Source: Gracilaria domingensis
Taxonomy: Eukaryota > Rhodophyta > Florideophyceae > Gracilariales > Gracilariaceae
Length of the DNA: 28,461 bases
NCBI GenBank assembly: GCA_022539475.1
Contig: VCMS01000454.1
Span: 1 to 28,461, forward strand
Reading direction: 5' to 3'
In this document: positions 8,582 through 18,279 of the stretch, one piece after another
Position numbering within the stretch: the stretch's first letter is position 1
Layout of the letters: each line of letters opens with the position of its first letter
Program-made: the position numbers and the translations under genes
The notes under the pieces: generated by a model
The model's input: only the letters and a program-made list of their open reading frames with translations
Databases searched by the model: none
What the model was told of the DNA's origin: nothing

Positions 8582-8970
8582 CGGTCACCATTACGATGAC
8601 GAAATGCAGAACGACGTCCTGCGTTTTGGCACCAACTGTCCTGCATTCTGGGAAATGCCTGACAGTCACCATGACAGTGACGAAATGCAGGACGATGTCC
8701 TGCGTTCTTGCAACAACTGTCCTGCACTCTGGTAAATGTCTGACAGTCACCATTTCAGTGAAGAAATGCAGGACGATGTCCTGCGTTTTGCCAACAACTG
8801 TCCTGCACTCTGGTAAAATGTCTGACAGTCAACCATTACAGTGACAAAATGCAGGATGACGTTCTGCTTTATGACAACAACTGTTTTGCATTCTGGCAAA
8901 TGCCTGACAGTCAACCATTACAGTGACAAAATGCAGGACAAGGTCATGCGTTTTGACAACAACTGTCATT
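8582..8970. repeat. 81-bp tandem repeat with internal GCAGGAC-GTCCTGC palindrome, about 4.7 copies
   Basis: The anchor GAAATGCAG (or CAAAATGCAG) recurs at 8601, 8682, 8763, 8846 and 8928, giving spacings of 81, 81, 83 and 82. Each copy holds a near-palindrome such as GCAGGACGATGTCCTGC (copies 2 and 3, at 8687 and 8768), a CTGTCCTGCA stretch, and a GTCAC...GTGAC inverted pair. Because 81 is a multiple of three, the first copies are open as a 27-residue protein repeat, but the later 83 and 82 spacings break it, so this is not taken as coding. Confidence 0.85.
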
Positions 8971-9810
8971 CAACGAAAGGAAAAATGCTTTAAAACTTCC
9001 ACAAAAAAACCATGTGGTTCCTGTCCTGTTCGAAGACCCTTCGGAGAATTAACTACCGAGTTCAATCGAGAATTTCCCGGTTTCCTACGATCAAAGGCGA
9101 CGATAAAATTTAAATAATGGTAAACTGTCCATATCCACCAAGTAATAATTAAAAACAGCTCGTTAGCGACAATCTTTTATTTAAATTACCCAAATATATT
9201 CCATTTTTACTCGCTTTGTGTTTCAGGTCATGCAATACATCCGCTGATATTCCAATCCGGAGGTTTTGCTCTAAAACATTGGAACAAGAGCTGTGACGGG
9301 TATTGACTTTCATGAGGAGGTAGACTTGAATATCGCAAAAGCGAAAATTATATTATAATAATAAATGCACTGATAGTGTCTAAAATGGAAACATACAGCT
9401 GGAAGCAGTGAAATTTGCAGAGATGGCGATGAGCTACTGATGGTTGATTAGAAGGTGCGCGACAAGCGCATGGTGATTGGGTCGAGTTGAGCGAAGGGAA
9501 AAAGTGGGAGTGATGGATACCGAGGAATGACAAGAAAGTTAGCTCGAGCAAGTATCCCTTCGGGGGTAGCGGTAAACGTGTCACTGGTGCTGGTGGTCAT
9601 GTCGCCGGACATGGCCAAAACCCATTTCGTTTTCGGCGCAGGAGTGGCTGCAACGCTTTAATTTTACTAATTTTTTGTGGGGGTCAAATGACACAACTTC
9701 CCAAAAACGAAATGGATTTCTACCCTCTTGGAGCACAAAGGGGGTACACCCTCACCTGTGCCATCCGGCGCCACTTTCGCTTTACTGCGCATGGGTTCGG
9801 GGTCAAATAT
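8971..9810. other. Non-coding; tail of the 81-bp repeat unit and an inverted repeat
   Basis: No supported gene. A tail at about 9300-9420 (TTTCATGAGGAGGTAG, then A/T-rich ATTATATTATAATA, then GCACTGATAG) resembles the segment at about 10050-10120, which suggests a duplicated larger unit. An imperfect inverted repeat lies at 9618-9719. Confidence 0.5.
9618..9719. repeat. 19-bp imperfect inverted repeat
   Basis: AAACCCATTTCGTTTTCGG (9618-9636) is nearly the reverse complement of CCAAAAACGAAATGGATTT (9701-9719), with two mismatches, around a spacer of 64 bases. No protein-coding frame spans it. It could be the ends of a small non-autonomous element or a hairpin. Confidence 0.6.
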
Positions 9811-10125
9811 CTGACAGTTACCATTACAGTGACGAAATGCAGGTCGACGTCCTGGATTCTGGCAAATGTCCGACAGACGCGATTACACTAACGAAATGCG
9901 AACTACGACCATTATTCGTGCTAAGCCCTGACAACAACCTTATAGTTCTGAAATGCAAGACGTCGTATTGGATTTCGGAAAACGCTTCGAAGTAAAAATA
10001 GAAATTTTAGCTCGAAATGAACGCAAGAAGAGGGACGTTGTGGCTCGTGAATTTCATGACGAGGTAGTTTTGAAGGTAACAACAAAAATAATATAATATG
10101 AATGAAGGCACTGAAGATTTCTATA
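9811..10125. repeat. Diverged second copy of the 81-bp repeat and its tail
   Basis: The stretch CTGACAGTTACCATTACAGTG with GAAATGCAG and a CAGGTCGACGTCCTG palindrome (around 9840-9858) matches the 81-bp unit, and degraded anchors follow at about 9893 and 9950. Downstream, TTTCATGACGAGGTAG and GGCACTGAAG (about 10053-10115) match the tail at 9300-9420. A second, decayed copy of one larger repeat is the simplest reading. Confidence 0.6.
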
Positions 10126-10209
10126 TATTTAGAATAAGGGTTTGGAAATTATTTTTTGATACATATTGGGTTACGGCAGCCATTATGGAAGCCCATGGAG
10201 TTTACGGCT

Positions 10210-10368
10210 GCGTTCTTGGATACTAAATAAACACGGTATTGTTGGGAATCGCGGAAGCACAAAATGTTCCTCACTGGGGAGCCGAGTTTGCGTTCTCGGA
10301 TATTAAATAAACACGGTATTGTTGGCAATTGCGGAAGCACAAAATGTTCCTCACTGGGAGCCGAGTTT
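10210..10368. repeat. 80-bp direct tandem duplication
   Basis: Two copies (10210-10289 and 10290-10368) share GCGTTCT.GGATA.TAAATAAACACGG and AAGCACAAAATGTTCCTCACTGGG, with a handful of substitutions and one G missing in copy 2. No gene lies in it. The high identity suggests a recent event. Confidence 0.85.
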
Positions 10369-10498
10369 GCTGGAAAGATTAACGCTTTGACATACTGACA
10401 CCAATAACTTAATTTACGTACGCATTCACTCTAACAGACTTGGTACATACACGGCAGGGGTCAAGCAAATGATCAGAAAAGTTTATTCTCAGAAAAAT

Positions 10499-10984
10499 TT
10501 ATTCTCGCTCGTACATGTACTGGAGATGAAACGGGAACGGGACCTGAACGCGATTCACGTCGTAAGCAAATTCAATTCTTTCTCCCGGATGAGTTTCTAG
10601 ACGATCAATGTAACCCTGAACCTCTACCGCATACGTCATCTCGCTCCGCACATAACCAAAGCGGCCGACGGCGAAATGAAAGAAGTAGAAGACAAATTCA
10701 TACCCGACATGGTCACAAAGAGGCTCACATAGACGGCGGCAGAGAGTAGTAAACAAGTTGAAATGCTGCTGATCCTTGAAGAATGGCCCTTGCGCGAAAA
10801 GGAACCCCAGGCAGAGATGGACAAAGTTCCACAAAAGGCGCTCCTGCATATTCGCTGTGAGATACAACGGTGCGAGCCAATCGGAAAGGGTGTGCTCTCC
10901 GACCTGGAGATTTCTGTACTTGAAGAGGCCTCCCATCCTGCGATAGTCAGGAATGGCACGCAGGCGTATGTTGTTGGAGGACAT
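10499..10984 (-). CDS. Unrecognised 161-aa protein
   Basis: An ATG at 10984 (minus) in a good Kozak-like context (A at -3: CAACCATGT) opens a 161-aa frame. The protein is aromatic-rich, with a stretch around 65-115 containing many Phe (FLFAQGPFFK, YEFVFYFFHFAVGRFG) between charged helices such as NMQERLLWNF. It is not a clear membrane segment, since charged residues interrupt it. It ends MYERE. No family is recognised, and the nearest neighbours are repeats. It could be a small orphan gene or a fragment of mobile-element coding sequence. Confidence 0.4.
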   Translation of the reverse strand: MSSNNIRLRAIPDYRRMGGLFKYRNLQVGEHTLSDWLAPLYLTANMQERLLWNFVHLCLGFLFAQGPFFKDQQHFNLFTTLCRRLCEPLCDHVGYEFVFYFFHFAVGRFGYVRSEMTYAVEVQGYIDRLETHPGERIEFAYDVNRVQVPFPFHLQYMYERE

Positions 10985-11618
10985 GGTTGACTTGGATCGA
11001 AGGGAAAAAGGTGGGGTGGGTTTGAAAGAAGGAATGAGGGTGATGGTAGTTTAGACTTGCGAACGGAGTGAATGAGAAGCAATATTTATTGAGGAGAGGC
11101 AACCCAGTTCCAACAGCTGGAGAAGCGAAAGCGAATCCTTTACAGATGACGTCGAAAGGCGCTGTATGACCGACGTCTATAATAAATATTATAGAGATAA
11201 TCCAAGTCACGCGAACTGTATGACAATGTTTTGAACCAGAATTTGGTCACTACATGGAATTAATGACATCCATTAAATTTACAGTATGCAGTAACGTGTG
11301 TTTATAATGTGTACTACACATCGTAGAAAAAGACTCGGTAATGGCTCTGATTACACTTCTCGTTCTTGAATTGAGGGCGTGTGAAATCTGACAGCGGAAT
11401 GAGTCATTAAACATGGTGCTAGCCAGTGGAGGTCGAAAGCTCATGCGACACATTCGACAAAATAGATGGCGCAGAGGACAGTCACTCCTCAGAATACGGA
11501 ACTCTATCATTGTGTAATGAACATGATGGTAGGCATGCTTCTGATATAAAGAAATATTCGAGCTTATGCGCATACAGATGACGCGCACCGACAATGTACG
11601 GCTATTGTATTAACAGAT
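10985..11618. other. No supported gene
   Basis: Upstream flank of the small minus-strand gene and the approach to the 278-bp repeats. The 114-codon minus frame at 11250-11594 has no motif. No repeat or RNA gene was recognised. Confidence 0.45.
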
Positions 11619-12174
11619 ACTTACGAATACTAGATCCTTCGCGTGTTATTGACGCGTCGAAAGTTAAAAGTGTTCGTGTCTCTTAGTCTACCATTGGTCT
11701 ACACCACATTATTATACTACATTCCAGGCTGGCCAGCGGTTAATGCCGGGCCAAGAGTGCGTATCCTCCCGGCTATGATGGGGATTTATTAGCACCGCGG
11801 AAAAAAAAGCTGTTTGCAACTGTAGTCTAGTACCGCCAAAACCGTGGAGAAACTGATCCTTTACAAGGGCCCGGATGCAAGACTGCCTCATGGATCACTT
11901 ACGAATACTAGATCCTTCGCGTAGTCATGACGCGTCAAAAGATGAATGTGTTGGTGTCTCTTACTCTACCATTGGTCTACACCACACGAATATACTATAT
12001 TCCCAGCTGGCCAGCCGTTGATGCTGGGCCACAAATGCGTGTCCCCCCTGGCTGTGATGGAGATTTATTACCACCGCGGAAAAAGGATGTCGCCAACTGT
12101 AATTTAGTACCGCCAAACCGTCAAAAAACTGAACTATTACTAGGGCCCGGGTACAAGACTGCCTCGCGGATCAC
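11619..12174. repeat. 278-bp tandem pair
   Basis: Two copies (11619-11896 and 11897-12174) each begin ACTTACGAATACTAGATCC and share CTACCATTGGTCTACACCACA, a GGCTGGCCAGC-like block, CACCGCGGAAAAA, and GGGCCCGG, ending at GACTGCCTC followed by GGATCAC. The copies differ by substitutions and small indels, so the duplication is not recent. The 85-codon plus frame at 11927-12184 is inside copy 2 and broken in copy 1, and is not taken as coding. Confidence 0.85.
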
Positions 12175-12489
12175 GTGCATGTAAGGCACTATATATCTTG
12201 GAATCAGTCAATGTACATATGCCCGTATCGACTACAGAGCCCTCGCTTTTGAAAGCTCCAGATAGCTTGAAAACGTGACGAAGCATACATTAAAAACAAA
12301 CGTGACTCACCCTACGTGGAGAATTTCGTCTTTTTCTGGACGAGGGCGAAGGCTTTTTTCTAGGTACGAAGCGTGAGAAAGATAGAGAAATACCACTGCA
12401 TTGGTCTTATGCTCTTCACAGAGAGCAAATAGCAGTTGCAGGGCGTAAGAGAGAAGACGAATATAAGATAAAGATACTAGAAGGTTGTT
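12175..12489. other. No supported gene
   Basis: About 300 bases between the 278-bp pair and the AT-rich repeats. No frame, RNA gene or repeat was recognised. Confidence 0.4.
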
Positions 12490-14020
12490 AACACCTGTAC
12501 GAACGAAAAGAATTCGATAGAGCTGTAAAGAAATTATAAGAAGGGGAGTAAGAGAAAATTAAAATAAGGAGTAACATAATTGGGAGTTGAAATACAAGTA
12601 GATTGTAAGAAATCCAACTTGTGGTGTCAACGGGGTTACATAGTAAGACGGTGAAAATGGACTCAAATAGAAACACGGAGTGTATTGCATAACATTGGGC
12701 CCCATGGTGCGTGGAGCATAACCGAACACGAAGTAGAAATGACACAATATTCTAAGAATGTGTGAAATATAAGGAGTGCACAAAACGCCTTAACGAAATG
12801 ATTTCTTAGTGACAAAGCAACGTGACATTCCATGATCTGCGCCCAATATATATATCACATGGAATATGAACAAGATATTGCACGAAAGCAAAAAATTGTT
12901 AATATTAAAATGCACCACATGGTGCAAAAACGTACAAGTAGTACAGATAGTGCACGTTCAGAAAGAGTGAAGGAAATTACATAAGCTTAAGTGAAAAGGA
13001 CATAAATCAAATTTTGCACAAGTGGAAGACGGGGGACACTACCGTACACGTTTGTGCATCGCATGGGCAGAACCAGAAAACTGTATCGCATTGAATTTAA
13101 ATTTGACTACAAAGTAAAAAAACAAAATAGAAAATTACACAGAAAGGCACCACATGGTGCAAAAACGTAGAAGTAACACAGGTACCACACAATCACCTAT
13201 AAAGGGAATGGAATAGGAGGATGTGATTATGCAAACGATCAGAAAGGATTGGATATAGCTGTAAAGGAATTATGAAAAGAAAAGTAAGAGAAAATGAAAA
13301 TAAGGAAAAAAATAATGGGGAGTTGAAGTACATGTAGATTGTAAGAAATCCAACTTGTGGCGTCAACCGGGGTACATAGAAAAACGGAGAAAATAGACAC
13401 AAGTCAGAATCACCGAGTATACTGCATAGAATTGGGGCCCAGGGTGCATGATGCATAAGCGAACACTCAGTAAAAAAAATACAATGATACAAGAATGTAT
13501 CAAATATCAAAAAAGCACGTAGTACGAGTGACCCAATATTACAAGATTGTTAAAAATATCACGGATGCAGAGAAAACAATAACGAGTTGGTATTTAGCGA
13601 GAAGGCAATGTGTTACTCGATGAGCAGAGCGATAGATATGTAACACACATAATATAGACAAGAAAGTACAGGAAAGCATAAAGTTATTAATATTAAAATG
13701 CACGACATGGTGCAAAAACGTACAAATAGTACAGCTAGTGAGCGTTCAGAAACAGTGAAGGCATTAAAAACGCGTAAGAGTACAGCAAATAAATGAATCT
13801 TCGCACAAGTGAAACACGGGAGACATTACCACGGTTGACCATTTCATAAGCAAAACACAACCACTATATGGCATCTAATTATAATTCGTGTACAACATAT
13901 TGTAAACCAAACTTAATTATACAAAAACGGACGATCTGGTGTACAAATGTACAAGTAACGCACGTATACATTCACAAAGTGAAGGAGACTACAAACGCGA
14001 AACATATGATGCAAAGTCGT
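12490..14020. repeat. AT-rich long repeat of about 0.74-0.79 kb, two diverged copies
   Basis: Blocks recur in the same order. GATTGTAAGAAATCCAACTT occurs at 12601 and 13337 (736 apart), AATATTAAAATGCAC at 12901 and 13689 (788 apart), and a CACATGGTGCAAAAACGTA block at about 12915, 13150 and 13705 with a degenerate version near 13930. The order X-Y-Z then X'-Y'-Z' indicates a roughly 0.75 kb tandem unit with indels. Its CACATGGTG core is close to palindromic. The sequence is strongly A-rich on the plus strand and has no credible gene. Confidence 0.7.
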
Positions 14021-14429
14021 ACATGTAAGACAGGTAACACAAGGTCTAAAAGTAAATTACATTACAGCAACAATATAAATGGGGCAACAATGTACACGTG
14101 AGCAAGGTACAAATCGTTCTATAAATAAAGGACACGGGAGCAAAGTCAAAATCGTTATAAAAATGTGAGAAATTTGAAAACGTCTTGCGAAATGATCTTT
14201 AAATTGCTGCAAATAGAAATACCACCGAGAAGAACGCAAAAACCCACAAAACACGAAGGCACTCATTTGTGAATAATATAAATTAAAGCACAAAAATGTG
14301 GAAAACGGCTGTCAAAAAAAACGTAAATAAATCCAAATTTTGCAAACAATTTTATACGTATGACAATAAGAACACGTATACACATATAAAAGTTTTACAA
14401 TGCAGCGCATACACGTGGAAAGATTTATC
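14021..14429. other. AT-rich, no supported gene
   Basis: Continues the A-rich composition of the repeat to the left. No gene, RNA or clear repeat beyond weak similarity to the CACATGGTGC block family. Confidence 0.4.
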
Positions 14430-14437
14430 AGATTAAG

Positions 14438-14520
14438 AGGATTTAGGGGATTAGAGAATTAGGGGATTTAGGGAATTAGGGGATTAGGGGATTAGGGGAT
14501 TTAGGGGATTTAGGGGATTA
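14438..14520 (+). repeat. Telomere-like G-rich tract (GGGGATTA / GGGGATTTA)
   Basis: About ten units of 7-9 bases read GGATTTA, GGGGATTA, GAGAATTA, GGGGATTTA, GGGAATTA, GGGGATTA (twice), GGGGATTTA (twice) and GGGGATTA. Unit length and G-run pattern resemble telomere repeats (TTAGGG/TTTAGGG type). The tract is interstitial and short, with a few imperfect units. G-runs of four could also form G-quadruplexes. Confidence 0.7.
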
Positions 14521-14734
14521 TTACCTATATTGAGGGTGTTTCTGGGAGGGAGGGGATTTCTGGGGAGGATTTTCAAAAGTTTCGAAAGTTATATCAAAAT
14601 ATTCAGAATTGTGAGAGAATTACAGAAATGTAAAAATATTTGAAATATTTCAAAAGTTAGGAAAGTTTGAGGTCTTTTTGTACTTGGAAGTTAGTAATGG
14701 GGAAGTAGTTGGACGTTCCACAGAGCTCGCCGGA

Positions 14735-17630
14735 AGTGTTCGAGAGGCATCTCCGACCATCTATTGTCGTTCCTGGGCGTCTGGGATGAGCATCCTGTCG
14801 TTCGTTGCTGACTATTGTCAATCACAATTTTCGTCCATAATTCTCTCACTGAGCGCTTTGTTGCAAACGTATATGGCGATGTTTGAACTCTGGCTGACAT
14901 ATCTAGAGTGCACGGAGAGGAATGGGAGTGGGTTTTGGTTTGTTAATGTCTTTACAAAATCGTTTTGGAAGGAAGGATGTCAGAAAAAGAACGCCATAGG
15001 AAGTCGTGGGAAGTGCCTTAGAGTTGTCTAGAAGTGTTCTAGAGGGACCTTTGGCCATCTTCCATCGATCCTGGACGTCTGGCATGAGCGAGGTTTTGGA
15101 CATTGCAAACTGTGGGTGACCGCAATTTTCGTTCTGGATGTTGTCATTGAAGGGATTTTAGCAGAACGCTATGTCCTTCATTGACCTCTCTCTGACTTGT
15201 GTACAGCATATTGGGAGGTACTGGAATGCAGTTCAGAGTGCTATTCGCTGTTAAAGAAGCTCCTTGAGGTAGGGATGTATGCAAGAAAGATGAATGAGGA
15301 AGTCGAGGGAAGGGACTCAGAGCTGCCCAGAAGTATTCTAGAAGCATCTTTGACCATATATGATCGGTCCTAGACGTCTGGTATGAGCGACGTTTTGGGC
15401 GTTACGGACTGTGGATGACTGCGATTTTCGTTCCTGATGCTGTCATTGGGTGCATTTTTGCAGAACCGTATGTCCTTCATTGAGCTCTCGCTGACATGTG
15501 CAAAGTATAGTGGGAGGTATGGGAATGCATTTCAGAGTGCTATTCGCTGTTACAAAAGCTCTTTGAGAGAGGGATGTACACAGAAATGACGAATGAGGAA
15601 GTCGAGTGAAGTGGCTTAGAGTTGTCCAGAAGTGTTCTAGAGGCATCTCTGACCATCCATAAGCGGTTCTAGGTGTCTTGATGAGCTCCCTTTCGGCCGT
15701 TGCCCACTATAATGCTGTACCTTAGTGCTTTGTTGCAAACGTCTACGTCGGTTTCCGACCTCTGGCTGACACGTCTAGAGTGTGCCAAGAGGTATAGGAA
15801 TTGATTCAGGTGTGCCAATGTCTTTACAAAAACATTTTTGAAGGATTTAGGGGGACATCTCTGACCATCTATCGTCGGTCCTAGACGTCTGGAAGGGGCA
15901 TGTTTTCGGCGGTTGCAGACTATTGTCAATCACAATTTTCGTCCATAATGCTGTCACTGAGCGCTTTGCTGCAAACGTCTACGTCGGTTTCTGACCCCTG
16001 GCTGACACGTCTGGAGTGTACCGAGAGGTATAGGAATTGATTCCCGTGTGCCAATGTCTTTACCAAATCATTTTTGAGGCAGAGATGTCAGAAAAGGAAC
16101 GCGTGAGGAGGTCGTGTAGAGTGCCTCAGAGTTGCCCAGAAGTGTCCTAGAGGCATCTTTGACCATCTTTGATCTGTCCTAGCCGTCTAACATGAGCGAC
16201 GTTTTCTGCGTTGCAGACTGTGGATGACCGCGATTTCTGTTCTTGATGCTGTCATTGAGTGCATTTTGGCCGATCGCTATGTCCTTTATTAACCTTTCTC
16301 GGACTTGTGTAGAGTATAATGGGAGGTACTGGAATGCGTTTCAGAGTGCTATTCGCTGTTAAAGAATCCCTTGCAGGTAGGGATGTACACAAGAAAGAAG
16401 AATGAAGAAGTCTAGGGAAGTGCCTCAGAGCTGCCAGTTCTAGAAGCATCTTTGACCATATATGATCGGTCATAGACCATATATTTGATCGGTCCTAGAC
16501 GTCTGGCATGAGCGACGTTTTGGGCGTTACAGACTCTGGATGACTGCGATTTTCGTTCTTGATGCTGTCATTTAGTGCACTTTTCCAGAACCCTATGTCC
16601 TTCATTGAGCTCTCGCTGACAAGTGCAGAGTATATCGGGAGGTATGGGAATGAATTTCAGAGTGCTATTCGCTGTTACAAAATCTATTTGAGACACGGAT
16701 GTATACAAAAATGAAGAATGAGGAAGTCGAGGGGATTGATTCAGACTTGTCCAGAAGCGTTCTAGCCTCTCTGACCATCCATGAGCAGTTCCAGGTGTCT
16801 TGATGAGCACATTTTCTGCCGTTGCATATTATTGTCAATCGCAATTTTTGTCCTTGAATCTGTCACTGAGTGCCATTTTCCAAAAGTCTACGTCGGTTTT
16901 TGACCTGTCGCTGACAAGTCTACAGTGTAACGAGAGGCATAGGAATCGATTCCTGTGAGCCAATGTCTTTACCAAAACATCTTTCAAGGATTTAGAGGGA
17001 CATCTCTTACCATCTGTAGTCGGCCTTAGACGTCTGGAATGAGCATCCTTTCGGCCGTTGCAGACTAAGGTCCATCACAATTTCGTCCATAATGTTGTCC
17101 CTGAGGGCTTCATCGCAAACGTATACGGCCGTTCAGGGGTTTTCGCTGACACGTCTAGAGTGTACCGAGAGGTATAGAAATTGATTCCTGTTTGCTATTG
17201 TCTTTACGAAAAACTATTTAAAGGAGAGATGTCTGAAAAAGGACGCCTGAGGAAGTCGTATAGAGCGCCTCAGAGTTGTACAGAAGTGTCCTAGACGCAT
17301 CTCTGACCATTTTTGATCAGTTCTACCTGACTAGAATGAGCGACGTTCTGGGCGTTACAGACTGTGGATGACCGCGATTTTTGTTCTTGATGCTGTCATC
17401 AAGTGCATTTTGGCAGAACGCTATGTCGCCTTTTCCGCTGTCGCTGATATGGGCAGAGTGTAGTGAAAGGTATGATAGTGCATTTCATGGTGCTGTTGGC
17501 TGTTGAAAAGATTTTTGAGGCAGGGATGTACACAAGAATGACGAATGAGAAAGTTTGAAGGAGTGCCTCAGAGTTGTCGAGAAGTGTTCCAGTGACATCT
17601 TTGACCATCTATCGAAGGTTTTGATCGTTT
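14735..17630. repeat. Satellite array with higher-order period of about 1.1 kb
   Basis: Monomers of about 235-315 bp recur with the anchor CTGAC...AGAGT at 14894, 15192, 15491, 15766, 16002, 16301, 16616, 16911, 17146 and 17443. Two types alternate. Type A has CAAACGTCTACGTCGGTTT and CCAATGTCTTTAC; type B has GCAGAACGCTATGTCCTTCA and CAGAGTGCTATTCGCTGTTA. The order is A'BBAA'BBAA'B, so like copies return every 1108-1145 bp. Blocks such as CTGACCATCTATCGTCGGTCCT separate the monomers. Short minus frames in the type B units share residues because of the repeat and are not genes. Confidence 0.85.
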
Positions 17631-18133
17631 AATATGGCCACCTTCCGTCCTCTATTTATGTTATCTTTTTACGAGCCTTTTCTTTGATGAGTTTCAGCTG
17701 ATTCTTTTTCGCATAAGATGTGATGTTGACTTATCAGTAGCCAGAGTGGTTAAAAGATCAGCCTGTTCTGGCCAATCCTGAAGTCCAACGAAGCTAGATT
17801 GCATTCCAAAGTGGATTGTGGAAAGTCATCGCCCGAAATTTCTTTATCATGTTTGTGACTCGTTTATTTCATGCCTGAAAGCATCAAATGTTTGTGTTCG
17901 ATTTGTTACGATTATGAAGCTGTTCAGTGTGTCTGGAGCACCATATACATCATTGAACGAGCTGAGTTTACAACTTGTTACTTACAGGCTCTCAATCAAA
18001 ATTAATATATCATGTAGATAATAACAGCCTATACTTCGACTTCATACTACAAACTTCAAGGGCCTAATGAACTTCCAACCCAACAACCGAGATATAAGAA
18101 AAACGTAGGCCAGTGCATTCCGCAAGATGGTAT
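17631..18133. other. No supported gene; weak tRNA-like A box
   Basis: Between the satellite and the 28-bp tandem repeat. The stretch at about 17740-17830 begins TAGCCAGAGTGGTTAAAAG, similar to a tRNA-Leu/Ser D-arm, with a weak B-box-like GATTGCATTCC later, but no matching acceptor stem was found. No gene called. Confidence 0.4.
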
Positions 18134-18255
18134 CTTGACGGCCGTCCTAAAACACGTGTATTTTGACGGCCGTCCTAAAACACGTGTATCTTGGCGCCCG
18201 TCCTAAAACACGTGTTTCTTGACGCCCGTCCTAAAACACTTGTATGTTGAGGCCC
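18134..18255. repeat. 28-bp tandem repeat, four copies plus a partial, with two palindromes per unit
   Basis: Units start at 18134, 18162, 18190 and 18218 with a partial to 18255. The unit is CTTGACGGCCGTCCTAAAAC followed by ACGTGTAT. Copies 1 and 2 hold GACGGCCGTC (18137-18146 and 18165-18174), a perfect palindrome; copies 3 and 4 have GCGCCCGTC or GACGCCCGTC instead. ACACGTGT (18152-18159, 18180-18187, 18208-18215) is a second palindrome, changed to ACACTTGT in copy 4. Confidence 0.85.
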
Positions 18256-18279
18256 ATATCATGCGCTATATCCCCCACC

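Noticed and set aside
8596..8844. An 82-codon frame through the 81-bp repeats, with a 27-residue protein repeat
   Set aside because: It arises because 81 is divisible by three and breaks when later units are 82-83 bp, so it is a repeat artefact.
11927..12184. An 85-codon plus frame inside the second 278-bp copy
   Set aside because: The first copy is broken in the same frame, so there is no sign of coding constraint.
8074..14520. CRISPR array in the repeat block
   Set aside because: Repeats are contiguous or long with no unique spacers of constant size, and the context is eukaryotic.
14691..17608. A series of similar 65-80 codon minus-strand frames with shared words such as HSSFL and TANSTL
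   Set aside because: They recur with the satellite monomers and differ by indels, so the likeness is explained by the repeat and not by a gene family.
17740..17830. A tRNA-like A box (TAGCCAGAGTGG) and a weak B box
   Set aside because: No complementary acceptor stem or T-arm could be drawn, and the B-box match is partial. A tRNA-derived short interspersed element remains possible but is not supported.
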